From the NCBI RefSeq assembly GCF_001297015.1, contig NZ_LIGE01000013.1, forward strand, positions 186,001-250,000: a stretch of 64,000 nt of DNA, given 5' to 3'. The notes under the pieces are model-generated. The model had not been told where the DNA came from. It made no database searches and worked only from the letters and a program-made list of their open reading frames with translations. Positions 19,501 to 27,286 of this stretch are shown here, piece after piece (within the stretch, counting starts at the first letter, position 1; each line of letters starts with the position of its first letter). Position numbers and translations under genes: made by a program. This stretch comes from Pseudomonas sp. RIT-PI-r (GTDB lineage: Bacteria; Pseudomonadota; Gammaproteobacteria; Pseudomonadales; Pseudomonadaceae).

Positions 19501-19532
19501 TCGATCCGAAGGGTGATCGCCAGAACATTTGA
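16515..19532 (+). CDS. soxA: Sarcosine oxidase alpha subunit SoxA
   Basis: A 1005-residue alpha subunit. The N-terminal region has a 2Fe-2S-like fold without cysteines (TFNGQSYKGFEGDSLAAALIANG). An NAD-binding domain follows (LIVGAGPAGLAAALAAARSGARV, about residues 172-194). A C-terminal aminomethyltransferase (GcvT-like) folate domain is marked by GLLDASTLGKIDIQGPDA and the RISFTGELSYEV segment. It binds NAD and tetrahydrofolate. The start ATG overlaps the soxD stop. A very long open frame on the opposite strand (about 16434-19562) is a high-GC codon shadow. Confidence 0.95.
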   Translation: MSQTNRLSNGGRIDRNKVLSFTFNGQSYKGFEGDSLAAALIANGVDIIGRSFKYSRPRGIFAAGAEEPNAVLQIGATEATQIPNVRATQQALYQGLVATSTNGWPSVNNDMMGILGKVGGKLMPPGFYYKTFMYPQSFWMTYEKYIRKAAGLGRSPTEVDPDTYDYMNQHCDVLIVGAGPAGLAAALAAARSGARVILADEQEEFGGSLLDSRESLDGKPAMDWVASVITELKNTPDVLLLPRATVNGYHDHNFLTIHERLTDHLGDRAPIGQVRQRIHRVRAKRVVLATGACERPLVYGNNDVPGNMLAGAVSTYVRRYGVAPGKKLVLSTNNDHAYRVALDWLDASLQVVAIADARSNPRGALVEEARAKGIRILTGSAVIEARGSKRVTAARVAAIDVKAHAVTSPGEWLDCDVVASSGGYSPVVHLASHLGGKPTWREDILGFVPGDAPQKRVCVGGINGVYGLGDSLADGFEGGVRAAAEAGFQTVEGVLPKALSRHEEPTLALFQVPHEKNTARAPKQFVDLQNDVTAAAIELATREGFESVEHVKRYTALGFGTDQGKLGNVNGLAIAARSLNVTIPQMGTTMFRPNYTPVTFGAVAGRHCGHIFEPVRHTALHAWHVKNGAEFEDVGQWKRPWYFPKNGEDLHAAVKRECKAVRDSVGLLDASTLGKIDIQGPDAREFLNRVYTNAWTKLDVGKARYGLMCKEDGMVFDDGVTACLADNHFVMTTTTGGAARVLQWLELYHQTEWPDMKVYFTSVTDHWATMTLSGPNSRKLLSAVTDIDLSNEAFPFMTWKEGLVGGVPARVFRISFTGELSYEVNVQADYAMGVLEKIVEAGKQYNLTPYGTETMHVLRAEKGFIIVGQDTDGSMTPDDLNMGWCVGRTKPFSWIGQRGMNREDCVKDQRKQLVGLKPIDPNVWLPEGAQLVFNTKQAIPMTMVGHVTSSYAHNSLGYSFAMGVVKGGLKRLGERVFAPLADGSVIEAEIVSSVFFDPKGDRQNI

Positions 19533-19573
19533 TGGTTCGGCTCCTGGGGAGTGCAGTTGCACCGCGGTGACTT

Positions 19574-19640
19574 TATCGCGAGCAGGCTCACTCCTACAGG
19601 TGATCGCGTACCCCTTGTAGGAGTGAGCCTGCTCGCGATA
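19574..19640. repeat. Family C REP doublet between soxA and soxG
   Basis: TATCGCGAGCAGGCTCACTC at the left and GAGTGAGCCTGCTCGCGATA at the right form an inverted repeat whose TCCTACAGG ends face the centre. It separates soxA and soxG, which are usually tightly packed, with a 158-base gap. Confidence 0.9.
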
Positions 19641-19690
19641 GCGGTAGATCTGCCTACACAGGGCTCAAGTCAGAATTCAGAAGGTGCTTT

Positions 19691-20323
19691 ATGACCACAG
19701 CCAATGTTTACCAACAACGCCCGACCACCGGCGCCAAGGCCGAGTCGTCGCTGCACCATGCCGACCTCGCCAGCCTGGTCGGCAAGGGCCGCAAGAACGC
19801 CGGTGTGATCGTGCGTGAAAAGAAACTCCTCGGTCACCTGACCATCCGTGGCGATGGCCACGATGCGGCGTTCGCCGCCGGCGTCCATAAAGCGCTGGGC
19901 ATCGAATTGCCCGGCGCCCTGAGCGTGATCGTCAAAGGCGAAACCAGCCTGCAATGGATGGGCCCGGACGAGTGGCTGCTGATCGTGCCGAGCGGCGAAG
20001 AATTCGCTGCCGAACAGAAACTGCGTGAAGCACTGGGCGATCTGCACATCGCGATCGTCAACGTCAGCGGCGGCCAGCAGGTGCTCGAACTCAGCGGGCC
20101 GAACGTGCGTCAGGTGCTGATGAAATCGACCAGCTATGACGTGCACCCGAACAGCTTCCCGGTCGGTAAAGCGGTCGGCACGGTGTTCGCCAAGTCGCAG
20201 CTGATGATTCGTCATACCGCCGAAGACACTTGGGAACTGCTGATTCGTCGCAGCTTTTCGGATTACTGGTGGTTGTGGTTGCAGGATGCTTCGGCTGAGT
20301 ACGGGTTGAGCGTTCAGGCCTGA
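19691..20323 (+). CDS. soxG: Sarcosine oxidase gamma subunit SoxG
   Basis: A 210-residue gamma subunit (GcvT-like fold, no known cofactor). Motifs seen include GAKAESSLHHADLASLVGKGRKNAGV, GPDEWLLI and HPNSFPVGKAVGT. It completes the SoxBDAG heterotetramer. The ATG at 19691 follows an AGAAGGTGCTTT leader with AAGG 7-8 bases upstream. It is cut off from soxA by a REP doublet, so its expression relative to soxA may be reduced or separately controlled. Confidence 0.93.
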   Translation: MTTANVYQQRPTTGAKAESSLHHADLASLVGKGRKNAGVIVREKKLLGHLTIRGDGHDAAFAAGVHKALGIELPGALSVIVKGETSLQWMGPDEWLLIVPSGEEFAAEQKLREALGDLHIAIVNVSGGQQVLELSGPNVRQVLMKSTSYDVHPNSFPVGKAVGTVFAKSQLMIRHTAEDTWELLIRRSFSDYWWLWLQDASAEYGLSVQA

Positions 20324-20336
20324 AGATCAAAAGCCA

Positions 20337-20497
20337 CCCCCCTCACCCCAGCCCTCTCCCCCAGGGGGAGAGGGGGAAAGGGAGCAGATTTGTGTGGTTT
20401 TCGAGCCTGAGTTCGACCCGATATCTCAGGTCGGCGTAACACGAGAGAACAACTCGGTCAGTCCCCTCTCCCTCTGGGAGAGGGCTAGGGTGAGGGA
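20337..20497. repeat. Composite family D repeat
   Basis: The arms are CCCTCACCCCAGCCCTCTCCC with its complement and CCCCTCTCCCTCTGGGAGAGGG. The core includes GAGCCTGAGTTCGAC, CTCAGGTCGGCGTAAC and CTCGGTCAGTCCCC, shared with the copies at 10360 and 37834. It lies between soxG and purU. Confidence 0.8.
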
Positions 20498-20538
20498 AAA
20501 ACCTGCCACCCCGCACAAAGAACAGGAGTCACCGCACC

Positions 20539-21396
20539 ATGAGCCGCGCCCCAGACACATGGATTCTGACCGCCGACTGCCCCAGCGTCCTCGGCACCGT
20601 GGACGCGGTGACGCGTTTTCTGTTCGAGCAGGGTTGCTACGTCACCGAGCACCACTCGTTCGATGACCGCCTCTCGGGGCGTTTCTTCATCCGCGTGGAA
20701 TTCCGCCAACCCGATGGTTTCGACGAACAGTCCTTCCGCGCCGGTTTAGCCGAACGCGGTCAGGCCTTTGGCATGATCTTCGAGCTGACAGCGCCGAACT
20801 ACCGGCCGAAAGTGGTGATCATGGTTTCCAAGGCCGATCACTGCCTTAACGATTTGCTCTATCGCCAGCGCATCGGTCAGTTGTCGATGGACGTCGCGGC
20901 GGTGGTGTCCAATCACCCGGATCTCAAGCCGCTGGCCGACTGGCACCAGATTCCCTACTACCATTTCCCCCTCGACCCCAACGACAAACCGTCGCAGGAG
21001 CGTCAGGTGTGGCAGGTGATCGAAGAGTCCGGCGCCGAACTGGTGATCCTCGCGCGCTATATGCAGGTGCTGTCGCCGGAGTTGTGCCGCAAGCTCGATG
21101 GCAAGGCGATCAACATTCATCACTCGTTGCTGCCGGGCTTCAAGGGCGCCAAGCCGTATCACCAGGCCTACAACAAGGGCGTGAAGCTGGTTGGCGCGAC
21201 GGCGCATTACATCAACAACGACCTCGATGAAGGGCCGATCATTGCCCAGGGCGTCGAGGCGGTGGATCACAGTCATTACCCCGAGGATCTGATTGCCAAG
21301 GGGCGGGATATCGAAGGCCTGACCCTTGCCCGTGCCGTTGGGTATCACATCGAAAGAAGGGTTTTTTTGAACGCCAATCGTACGGTCGTACTTTAG
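20539..21396 (+). CDS. purU: Formyltetrahydrofolate deformylase
   Basis: A 285-residue PurU. It has an N-terminal ACT domain (about residues 7-85; WILTADCPSVLGTVDAVT) and a C-terminal formyl-transferase-type domain with the catalytic Asn-His pair in INIHHSLLPGFKGAKPY and the later Asp in NNDLDEGPII. It hydrolyses 10-formyl-THF to formate and THF, which recycles folate charged by sarcosine methyl groups. AGGAGTCACCGCACC precedes the ATG. Corresponds to purU2 (PA5420) beside the sox genes; other purU copies usually exist elsewhere. Confidence 0.93.
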   Translation: MSRAPDTWILTADCPSVLGTVDAVTRFLFEQGCYVTEHHSFDDRLSGRFFIRVEFRQPDGFDEQSFRAGLAERGQAFGMIFELTAPNYRPKVVIMVSKADHCLNDLLYRQRIGQLSMDVAAVVSNHPDLKPLADWHQIPYYHFPLDPNDKPSQERQVWQVIEESGAELVILARYMQVLSPELCRKLDGKAINIHHSLLPGFKGAKPYHQAYNKGVKLVGATAHYINNDLDEGPIIAQGVEAVDHSHYPEDLIAKGRDIEGLTLARAVGYHIERRVFLNANRTVVL

Positions 21397-21402
21397 ATCG
21401 CT

Positions 21403-21480
21403 AAAAGATCGCAGCCTTCGGCAGCTCCTACAGGGGGATGCGATTCATGTAGGAGCTGCCGAAGGCTGCGATCTTTTGAT
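21403..21480. repeat. Family B REP doublet
   Basis: AAAAGATCGCAGCCTTCGG ... CTCCTACAGG at the left and TGTAGGAGCTGCC ... GCGATCTTTT at the right. Here TGTAGGAG faces the centre, the opposite of the copies at 11416 and 13393. It begins 6 bases after the purU stop. Confidence 0.9.
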
Positions 21481-21549
21481 TTACCGAGCACTTAACGCGC
21501 TGCCTGCCTGGGCAACGCGGTTCCATAAAAACAACAGCGAGGTGAAAGC

Positions 21550-22749
21550 ATGTCTGGCAATCGTGGTGTGGTGTATCTCGGCGCTGGCAAGGTCGAAGTA
21601 CAGAAAATCGACTATCCGAAAATGCAGGACCCGCGCGGTCGCAAGATCGAGCACGGGGTCATTCTCAAAGTGGTTTCCACCAATATCTGCGGCTCCGACC
21701 AGCACATGGTGCGCGGCCGTACCACGGCGCAGACCGGTCTGGTGCTGGGCCACGAAATCACCGGCGAGGTGATCGAGAAAGGCTCCGACGTCGAAAACCT
21801 GAAAATCGGTGACCTGGTTTCCGTACCGTTCAACGTCGCTTGCGGGCGCTGCCGTTCCTGCAAGGAGCAACACACCGGAGTCTGCCTGACCGTCAACCCG
21901 GCCCGTGCCGGCGGTGCTTACGGCTACGTCGACATGGGTGACTGGACCGGTGGCCAGGCCGAATACGTGCTGGTGCCGTACGCCGACTTCAACCTGCTGA
22001 AACTGCCGGATCGCGACAAGGCCATGGAGAAAATCCGCGACCTGACCTGCCTCTCCGACATTCTGCCAACCGGTTACCATGGTGCGGTCACTGCAGGCGT
22101 TGGCCCGGGCAGCACTGTTTATATCGCTGGCGCCGGCCCGGTCGGTCTGGCCGCTGCTGCTTCCGCGCGTCTGCTCGGGGCGGCGGTGGTGATCGTCGGC
22201 GACGTCAACACCATCCGCCTGGCCCACGCCAAGGCTCAGGGTTTTGAGATCGTCGACCTGTCGCAAGACACGCCGCTGCATGAGCAGATCGCCGCACTGC
22301 TGGGCGAGCCGGAAGTGGATTGCGCAGTGGACTGCGTCGGCTTCGAAGCGCGCGGCCACGGCCACGACGGCGTGAAAGCCGAAGCCCCGGCCACCGTGCT
22401 CAACTCGCTGATGGGTGTGGTACGTGTTGCCGGCAAGATCGGTATTCCGGGCCTCTACGTCACCGAAGATCCGGGTGCCGTCGACGCTGCCGCAAAAATG
22501 GGCAGCCTGAGCATTCGTTTCGGTCTGGGCTGGGCCAAGTCGCATAGTTTCCACACCGGCCAGACCCCGGTGATGAAATACAACCGCCAACTGATGCAGG
22601 CGATCATGTGGGATCGCATCAACATCGCTGAAGTGGTGGGCGTGCAGGTGATCAGCCTCGATCAGGCGCCGGAAGGTTACGGCGAGTTCGATGCGGGCGT
22701 GCCGAAGAAGTTTGTGATTGATCCGCACAAGTTGTTTAGTGCGGCATAA
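21550..22749 (+). CDS. fdhA: Glutathione-independent formaldehyde dehydrogenase
   Basis: A 399-residue zinc-containing alcohol-dehydrogenase-family enzyme. The catalytic zinc region is NICGSDQHMVRG and GHEITGEV. The structural zinc motif is CGRCRSCKEQHTGVC. The Rossmann motif is IAGAGPVGLAAAASARLLGA. The length and the GNRGVVYLGAGKVEV start match the P. putida-type NAD-dependent formaldehyde dehydrogenase. It oxidises formaldehyde released by GbcA, DgcA and sarcosine oxidase to formate. It closes the cluster and is followed by a clear terminator. A GAGGTGAAAGC ribosome site precedes the ATG. Confidence 0.95.
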   Translation: MSGNRGVVYLGAGKVEVQKIDYPKMQDPRGRKIEHGVILKVVSTNICGSDQHMVRGRTTAQTGLVLGHEITGEVIEKGSDVENLKIGDLVSVPFNVACGRCRSCKEQHTGVCLTVNPARAGGAYGYVDMGDWTGGQAEYVLVPYADFNLLKLPDRDKAMEKIRDLTCLSDILPTGYHGAVTAGVGPGSTVYIAGAGPVGLAAAASARLLGAAVVIVGDVNTIRLAHAKAQGFEIVDLSQDTPLHEQIAALLGEPEVDCAVDCVGFEARGHGHDGVKAEAPATVLNSLMGVVRVAGKIGIPGLYVTEDPGAVDAAAKMGSLSIRFGLGWAKSHSFHTGQTPVMKYNRQLMQAIMWDRINIAEVVGVQVISLDQAPEGYGEFDAGVPKKFVIDPHKLFSAA

Positions 22750-22758
22750 GTAAGCAAG

Positions 22759-22784
22759 GGCGACTTTCGGGTCGCCTTTTTTTT
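22759..22784 (+). terminator. Rho-independent terminator after fdhA
   Basis: GGCGAC (22759-22764), loop TTTCGG, GTCGCC (22771-22776), then eight T. It begins ten bases after the fdhA stop and ends the sox/C1 transcription unit. Confidence 0.9.
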
Positions 22785-22862
22785 AGATCAAAAGATCGCA
22801 GCCTTCGGCAGCTCCTACACGGATCAATGTAGGAGCTGCCGAAGGCTGCGATCTTTTGATCT
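22785..22862. repeat. Family B REP doublet
   Basis: AGATCAAAAGATCGCAGCC ... CTCCTACA and its complement, with TGTAGGAG facing the centre. It directly abuts the T-tract of the fdhA terminator and lies before the 3' end of the convergent anti-sigma gene. Confidence 0.9.
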
Positions 22863-22869
22863 TATGCAA

Positions 22870-23544
22870 TCAGAGAGCCGCCAAAGCCCCTTGATACAAA
22901 ACCGGCCCAGTCGGCTGCCCGGTCGGTGAACCACCCTTCGGTTCCAGACTCACCGCCAACGCAATCGGTTGCTCGATCAACCCCCGCTGCACCTCACTCA
23001 ACTCAACCTTGCCTTTGCCCCCCGCCGGAATCACCCCCAGCGAGATCGGTTTGCCATCCGCCGGAATCGCCCACAGTTCCAGGCTGCGATCCGCATCGAC
23101 CGCCGCCAATGTCAGTGGCTCAACCTGCAGATAATCTTCATGCGCCTCGACCTTCAACGCCGGTTGCGCGTCGGCGGTCAGCAGGGTGGCGCGATAGCGG
23201 GCGTCGTCGCGGTTGTACAGCGAGCCGAGGAGCACCAGCACCGCGATGGAGCACACCGCTGCGGTGAGTCGCAGCCAGTTCCAGAACGGTCGTTTCTCGG
23301 GGACATGCAGCACTTGGGGTTCGATCCGCGCGGTGATGCCTTGCCAGACGCGGTCGGGCACTGGATGTTCCGGCAGGGATTCGGTGAGGCTGACCAGCGT
23401 TTCCTGCCACTGCGCCAACTCCGCCCGGAGCGCGGCGTCATCGAGCAATAGCTGATCAAACCGTCGACGCGCCGCCGCCGACATCAGGCCGATGGCGTAA
23501 TCGGCTGCGAGGGCTCGGCGCAGGGCAGGGGTCTGGTAATTCAT
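22870..23544 (-). CDS. Anti-sigma factor, RskA type
   Basis: A 224-residue protein with a cytoplasmic N-terminal part (ADYAIGLMSAAARRRFDQLL, typical of anti-sigma-K factors), one membrane segment at about residues 92-112 (LTAAVCSIAVLVLLGSLYN), and a periplasmic RskA domain with SLELWAIPADGKPISLGVI and ALAVSLEPKGGSPTGQPTGPVL. It should hold the adjacent sigma factor inactive at the inner membrane. Its start overlaps the sigma gene stop by four bases, so the two are co-translated. The signal is unknown. Confidence 0.88.
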   Translation of the reverse strand: MNYQTPALRRALAADYAIGLMSAAARRRFDQLLLDDAALRAELAQWQETLVSLTESLPEHPVPDRVWQGITARIEPQVLHVPEKRPFWNWLRLTAAVCSIAVLVLLGSLYNRDDARYRATLLTADAQPALKVEAHEDYLQVEPLTLAAVDADRSLELWAIPADGKPISLGVIPAGGKGKVELSEVQRGLIEQPIALAVSLEPKGGSPTGQPTGPVLYQGALAAL

Positions 23545-24176
23545 GATTCAAGGCACCGGCGCAGGCGTTCCATACCCCGGCGGATCCACGATTTCACCGA
23601 ACCGAGCGGCGCCGCCAGGTGTTCGGCCAGTTCCGAGCAGGACAAGCCCTGAAAGTAAGCCACGCTGATCGATTGGCGCTGCATGCTTTCCAGGGTTTCC
23701 AGACAACGGTTCAGGGCCGTGGCCTCGCGGGCGCTGTTCAACTGGTCATGGGCTGACGGGCTTTGGTCCGGCAAGGCGTCTTGTTCGAGGTCGGTCAGCG
23801 CCCGGTCGCGGTGCTTGCGCAACTGGTCGATGGCTTGATTGCGGGTGATGTTGATCATCCAGGTCAGCGGTGCCGACAGGTGCGCCTCGTAGCGTGAGGC
23901 GTTGTTCCAGATGCGCACGAAGGCTTCCTGCAACACTTCTTCGGCCAGATCAGTCCGGCCCATGAAGCGCAAGGCCACGCCATGCAGACGCGGGCCGACA
24001 CTGCGGTAGAGGGTTTCGAAGGCGCGACGATCACCCAATGAACACTGGGCCAACAGCTGTCGCAACTGATCGGTGTCGGCGATGGAAATGACGACTCTCC
24101 AGACAAGGCTGAGTGCACGAGGGCTAGACTCGGAATGTTCACAGGCTAGTTCAGCGATAGCGGTTGTGCCATTCAT
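23541..24176 (-). CDS. ECF RNA polymerase sigma factor paired with RskA-type anti-sigma
   Basis: A 211-residue sigma-70 family protein with region 2 (FETLYRSVGPRLHGVALRFMGRTDLAEEVLQEAFVRIWNNA) and region 4 (QRQSISVAYFQGLSCSELAEHLAAPLGSVKSWIRRGMERLRRCLES). This places it in the SigK/ECF group that pairs with RskA. The start is uncertain: the conserved part begins about 30 residues in (IADTDQLRQLL), and an alternative start near there would lack a standard codon, so the ATG at 24176 is kept. The target genes are not visible; the divergent DUF2780 gene is one candidate. Confidence 0.88.
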   Translation of the reverse strand: MNGTTAIAELACEHSESSPRALSLVWRVVISIADTDQLRQLLAQCSLGDRRAFETLYRSVGPRLHGVALRFMGRTDLAEEVLQEAFVRIWNNASRYEAHLSAPLTWMINITRNQAIDQLRKHRDRALTDLEQDALPDQSPSAHDQLNSAREATALNRCLETLESMQRQSISVAYFQGLSCSELAEHLAAPLGSVKSWIRRGMERLRRCLES

Positions 24177-24324
24177 CGCGGTAATTCCAGGGTTTCACGA
24201 TTCATATACGTGGGTATGATGAAAATGGATGCGCAGGTAAGGAACATGCCCGCGAGTACCCGGTCAAACCGGCAGTTTTATCGTCTATCGACGGACGGTT
24301 TTCACAGCGCAAGAGGATGTCTGA

Positions 24325-24882
24325 ATGAAGATTTCACGCGGTATTGCAATGGCTTCGCTGATGACCCTTGCGGCCAGCCCGGTGTTTGCCGGTTTCAGCC
24401 TGGACGACGTGACCAAGGCTGCTTCGAGCATGCAGGGCGGCAACGCTGCCACCGCCGCCGCGCCGACTTCGGAAACCGCCGGTCTGCTGCAGGCCGTCAC
24501 CGGTCTGGGTGTTACGCCGCAGCAAGCGGTTGGCGGCACCAGCGCCATGCTGGGCCTGGCCAAGAATCAATTGAGCAGCACCGATTATTCGCAACTGGCC
24601 AAAGAAGTGCCAGGCATCGACAAGCTGTCGGGCGGTAGCGGCAACCTGGCGGCGTTGAGTGGTTTGCTCGGTCAGTCCGGTAAGTCCGCCGGTCTGGAAA
24701 ACGCCCTGGGCAACGTCAAGGACACCAATGACCTGAACAACGCCTTCGGCGCGCTGGGCATGGACAGCGGCATGGTCGGCCAGTTTGCCCCGGTGCTGCT
24801 CAAGTATCTGGGTGACCAAGGCGTCGGCGGCCCGCTGCTGCAAAGCCTGGGCAGCATCTGGGGCGCCGGCACCGGTAGCTGA
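24325..24882 (+). CDS. DUF2780 secreted protein
   Basis: A 185-residue protein with a clear Sec signal peptide (MKISRGIAMASLMTLAASPVFA, cleavage after about residue 22) and a DUF2780-type body rich in Gly, Ala and Leu (AVTGLGVTPQQAVGGTSAMLGLAKNQLSS, GALGMDSGMVGQFAPVLLKYL). It is probably periplasmic or exported; no function is known. AAGAGGATGTCTGA precedes the ATG. It is divergent from the sigma/anti-sigma pair and convergent with the acyltransferase gene, one base apart. Confidence 0.85.
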   Translation: MKISRGIAMASLMTLAASPVFAGFSLDDVTKAASSMQGGNAATAAAPTSETAGLLQAVTGLGVTPQQAVGGTSAMLGLAKNQLSSTDYSQLAKEVPGIDKLSGGSGNLAALSGLLGQSGKSAGLENALGNVKDTNDLNNAFGALGMDSGMVGQFAPVLLKYLGDQGVGGPLLQSLGSIWGAGTGS

Positions 24883-24883
24883 T

Positions 24884-25771
24884 TCAGCGGCGCTCGCTGT
24901 GCAGTTCGGCGATGCGCTGATCTTTCTCGCTCCAGAGCTGGTTGACCCAGCTCTGGACCGTCTGCCGAAACGCCGGATCATTCTCGTAATCACCCTGCCA
25001 CAACGCCGGGTCGAGTTCGCGGGTCTTGATGTCGATGATCACGCGCGGCACGTTGCCACTGATCAGATCCCAGAAGCCCGGTATGTTCGCCTGTGGATAA
25101 ACCACGGTGACATCGAGAATGGCGTCCAGCTGTTCACCCATCGCCGCCAGCACGAACGCCACGCCGCCGGCCTTGGGCTTGAGCAAGTGGTTGAACGGTG
25201 ATTGTTGCTCGACACTTTTGGCGGCGGTGTAGCGCGTACCTTCCAGATAATTCACCACGGTCACCGGCTGACGCTTGAACAGCTCGCAGGCCTGTCTGGT
25301 GATTTCCAGATCCTTGCCCGCCAATTCCGGATTCTTCGCCAGGAACGCCTTGGTGTAGCGCTTCATGAACGGGTAATCCAGCGCCCACCACGCCAGCCCG
25401 AGGAACGGCACCCAGATCAGCTCTTTCTTGAGGAAGAATTTGAAGAACGGCGTGCGTCGGTTCAGCGTCTGGATCAGTGCCGGAATATCGACCCACGACT
25501 GGTGATTGCTGACCACCAGATACGAGGTGTCGCCACGCAGATCTTCGCCGCCACGAATGTCCCACTGGGTGGGAATGCACAGGCGGAAAATCAGTTTGTC
25601 GATTTCTGCCCAGGTCTCGGCGATCCACATCACCGCCGCCGATGCGTAGTCACGCCAGCGGCCCGGTGCGACCAGTTTGAGCAGGGCAAACACCAGCAAC
25701 GGCCCGATCAGGATCAGGGTGTTGAGCAACAGCAGCAGGGTGACGAAACAGCCGGTGAGCAGGCGGCGCAT
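24884..25771 (-). CDS. YihG/PlsC-like membrane acyltransferase
   Basis: A 295-residue 1-acylglycerol-3-phosphate acyltransferase-family protein. The HX4D motif is NHQSWVD and the second block is NYLEGTRYTAAK. Two hydrophobic segments lie at the N-terminus (LLTGCFVTLLLLLNTLILIGPLLV). The pattern LIWVPFLGLAWWALDYPFMKRYTKA is very close to E. coli YihG, which prefers unusual acyl chains. It is likely an inner-membrane lysophospholipid acyltransferase. The ATG at 25771 is preferred over a start 60 bases upstream lying in poorly conserved sequence. Confidence 0.88.
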   Translation of the reverse strand: MRRLLTGCFVTLLLLLNTLILIGPLLVFALLKLVAPGRWRDYASAAVMWIAETWAEIDKLIFRLCIPTQWDIRGGEDLRGDTSYLVVSNHQSWVDIPALIQTLNRRTPFFKFFLKKELIWVPFLGLAWWALDYPFMKRYTKAFLAKNPELAGKDLEITRQACELFKRQPVTVVNYLEGTRYTAAKSVEQQSPFNHLLKPKAGGVAFVLAAMGEQLDAILDVTVVYPQANIPGFWDLISGNVPRVIIDIKTRELDPALWQGDYENDPAFRQTVQSWVNQLWSEKDQRIAELHSERR

Positions 25772-25871
25772 AAGCAACTCTTTGCAAACGGATGGGCGCG
25801 CCATGATAAGCAGCTTCGCGCGGCAGGCCAAATCGGCGGTGACGAATGTTTCACTTCAGTCGCGTTAACCT

Positions 25872-25974
25872 GATCGTTCCCACGCTCTGCGTGGTAACGC
25901 CGCCCGGGACACTCCGCGTCCCTGTGACGCAGAGCGTCACTGGATGCATGCCCACGCAGAGCGTGGGAACGATC
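25872..25974. repeat. Palindromic repeat, family A
   Basis: GATCGTTCCCACGCTCTGCG at the left and CGCAGAGCGTGGGAACGATC at the right, with an inner ACGCAGAGCGTCA segment. Second copy of the element at 2592-2697, here between the acyltransferase and the zinc protease-like gene. Confidence 0.9.
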
Positions 25975-26028
25975 AAGCGCGCAACGGTCTAAAATCCCGT
26001 TGCCCAACTCCCCAAGGAAGCCCCTTAC

Positions 26029-26532
26029 GTGAAATCCCTCCTTGCACTGTTTGCCCTCGTCGCCCTGCCGGTCATGGCCGCCGAGCCGACCCTGTACGGG
26101 CGCTACGAATACATTGCGCTGCCGGAAATCGGCGGCGAAGTGCTCAAGGCCAAGATGGACACCGGTGCACTGACCGCCTCGCTGTCGGCCAAGGACATCG
26201 AAACCTTCACTCGCGACGGCGATGACTGGGTGCGTTTCCGCCTCGGCACCAAGGACGCCAGCAACAAGGTCTACGAACACAAGGTCGCGCGGATCAGCAA
26301 GATCAAGAGCCGTTCGGATGAAGAGGACGAGGGCGAAAGCACCGAAGTCGCCAAACGCCCGGTGGTCGATCTCGAGCTGTGTCTGGGTAACGTCAAGCGT
26401 ACTGTCGAGGTCAACCTGACCGACCGCAGCAACTTCAATTATCCGTTGCTGATCGGTGCCAAGGCCTTGCGCGAATTCGGCGCGGCGGTGAACCCGGCGC
26501 GTCGCTTTACCGCAGACAAACCTGACTGCTGA
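26029..26532 (+). CDS. ATP-dependent zinc protease family protein (RimB/COG4067-like), exported
   Basis: A 167-residue protein with a short signal peptide (MKSLLALFALVALPVMA). It has the DTGA motif in KMDTGALTASLSAKDIE of the retropepsin-like family annotated as ATP-dependent zinc protease or RimK-associated. FNYPLLIGAKALREFGAAVNPARRF is the other conserved block. The start is GTG at 26029 with AAGGAAG about 9 bases upstream. Family members often lie beside RimK-type ligases, but here the neighbour is creB, as in P. aeruginosa (PA0462 region). The annotated protease activity is not proven by the sequence. Confidence 0.82.
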   Translation: MKSLLALFALVALPVMAAEPTLYGRYEYIALPEIGGEVLKAKMDTGALTASLSAKDIETFTRDGDDWVRFRLGTKDASNKVYEHKVARISKIKSRSDEEDEGESTEVAKRPVVDLELCLGNVKRTVEVNLTDRSNFNYPLLIGAKALREFGAAVNPARRFTADKPDC

Positions 26533-26605
26533 GCCAAGTGGTCTGATTGACGTAACGTCAGGCTTGGGGCACCGTTCGCGCACTTAACCTACGGGCTCGG
26601 ACGCC

Positions 26606-27286
26606 ATGCCTCATATCCTGATTGTCGAAGACGAAGCGGCGATTGCCGACACGCTGATTTTTGCCTTGCAGGGCGAGGGCTTCACCACCACGTGGCTGAG
26701 CCTCGGCGCGGCGGCGCTGGAGCATCAGCGGCAGACGCCGGCCGACCTGATCATCCTCGACATCGGCCTGCCGGACATCAGCGGTTTCGAAACCTGCAAA
26801 CAGCTGCGGCGCTTCAGTGAAGTGCCGGTGCTGTTCCTCAGCGCGCGCGATGCCGAGATTGATCGCGTGGTGGGCCTGGAAATTGGTGCCGACGACTACG
26901 TGGTCAAGCCGTTCAGCCCGCGGGAAGTCGCCGCGCGGGTGAAGGCCATTCTCAAGCGCATGGCGCCGCGCCCCCCGATTGAAGCCTCTTCAGCGCTGTT
27001 TCGCGTCGATCCTGAACGTGTGCAAATCAGTTATCGCGGCCAGAACCTGAGCCTGACCCGCCACGAATTCCGTCTGTTGCAATGCCTGCTCGAACAACCC
27101 GAGCGAGTGTTCAGCCGCGAGCAATTGCTCGACGCACTGGGCGTGGCCGCAGACGCCGGTTACGAGCGCAGCATCGACAGCCACATCAAAAGCCTGCGCG
27201 CCAAACTGCGCCTGGTGCGCGCCGACGCCGAGCCGATCCAGACCCATCGCGGTCTCGGTTACAGCTACAGCCCGGGGCACAGTTGA
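26606..27286 (+). CDS. creB: Response regulator CreB
   Basis: A 226-residue OmpR/PhoB-type regulator. The receiver domain has E8/D9 and phospho-acceptor D52 (LIILDIGLPD), with the conserved Lys in VVKPFSPREV. The C-terminal winged helix spans about 130-225 (LTRHEFRLLQCLLEQPERVFSREQLL). It works with CreC in a two-component system that controls creD and links cell-wall/beta-lactam stress and fermentation metabolites to gene expression. Its stop overlaps the creC start by one base (TGATG). Confidence 0.94.
   Translation: MPHILIVEDEAAIADTLIFALQGEGFTTTWLSLGAAALEHQRQTPADLIILDIGLPDISGFETCKQLRRFSEVPVLFLSARDAEIDRVVGLEIGADDYVVKPFSPREVAARVKAILKRMAPRPPIEASSALFRVDPERVQISYRGQNLSLTRHEFRLLQCLLEQPERVFSREQLLDALGVAADAGYERSIDSHIKSLRAKLRLVRADAEPIQTHRGLGYSYSPGHS

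Noticed and set aside
16434..19562. Very long open frame (over 1000 codons) antisense to soxA
   Set aside because: It mirrors the soxA frame exactly, has no ribosome site or family motifs and is rich in His, Arg, Val and Gly, as expected from the complement of GC-rich codons. Similar shadows lie antisense to fiuA, glcB and the dehydrogenases.
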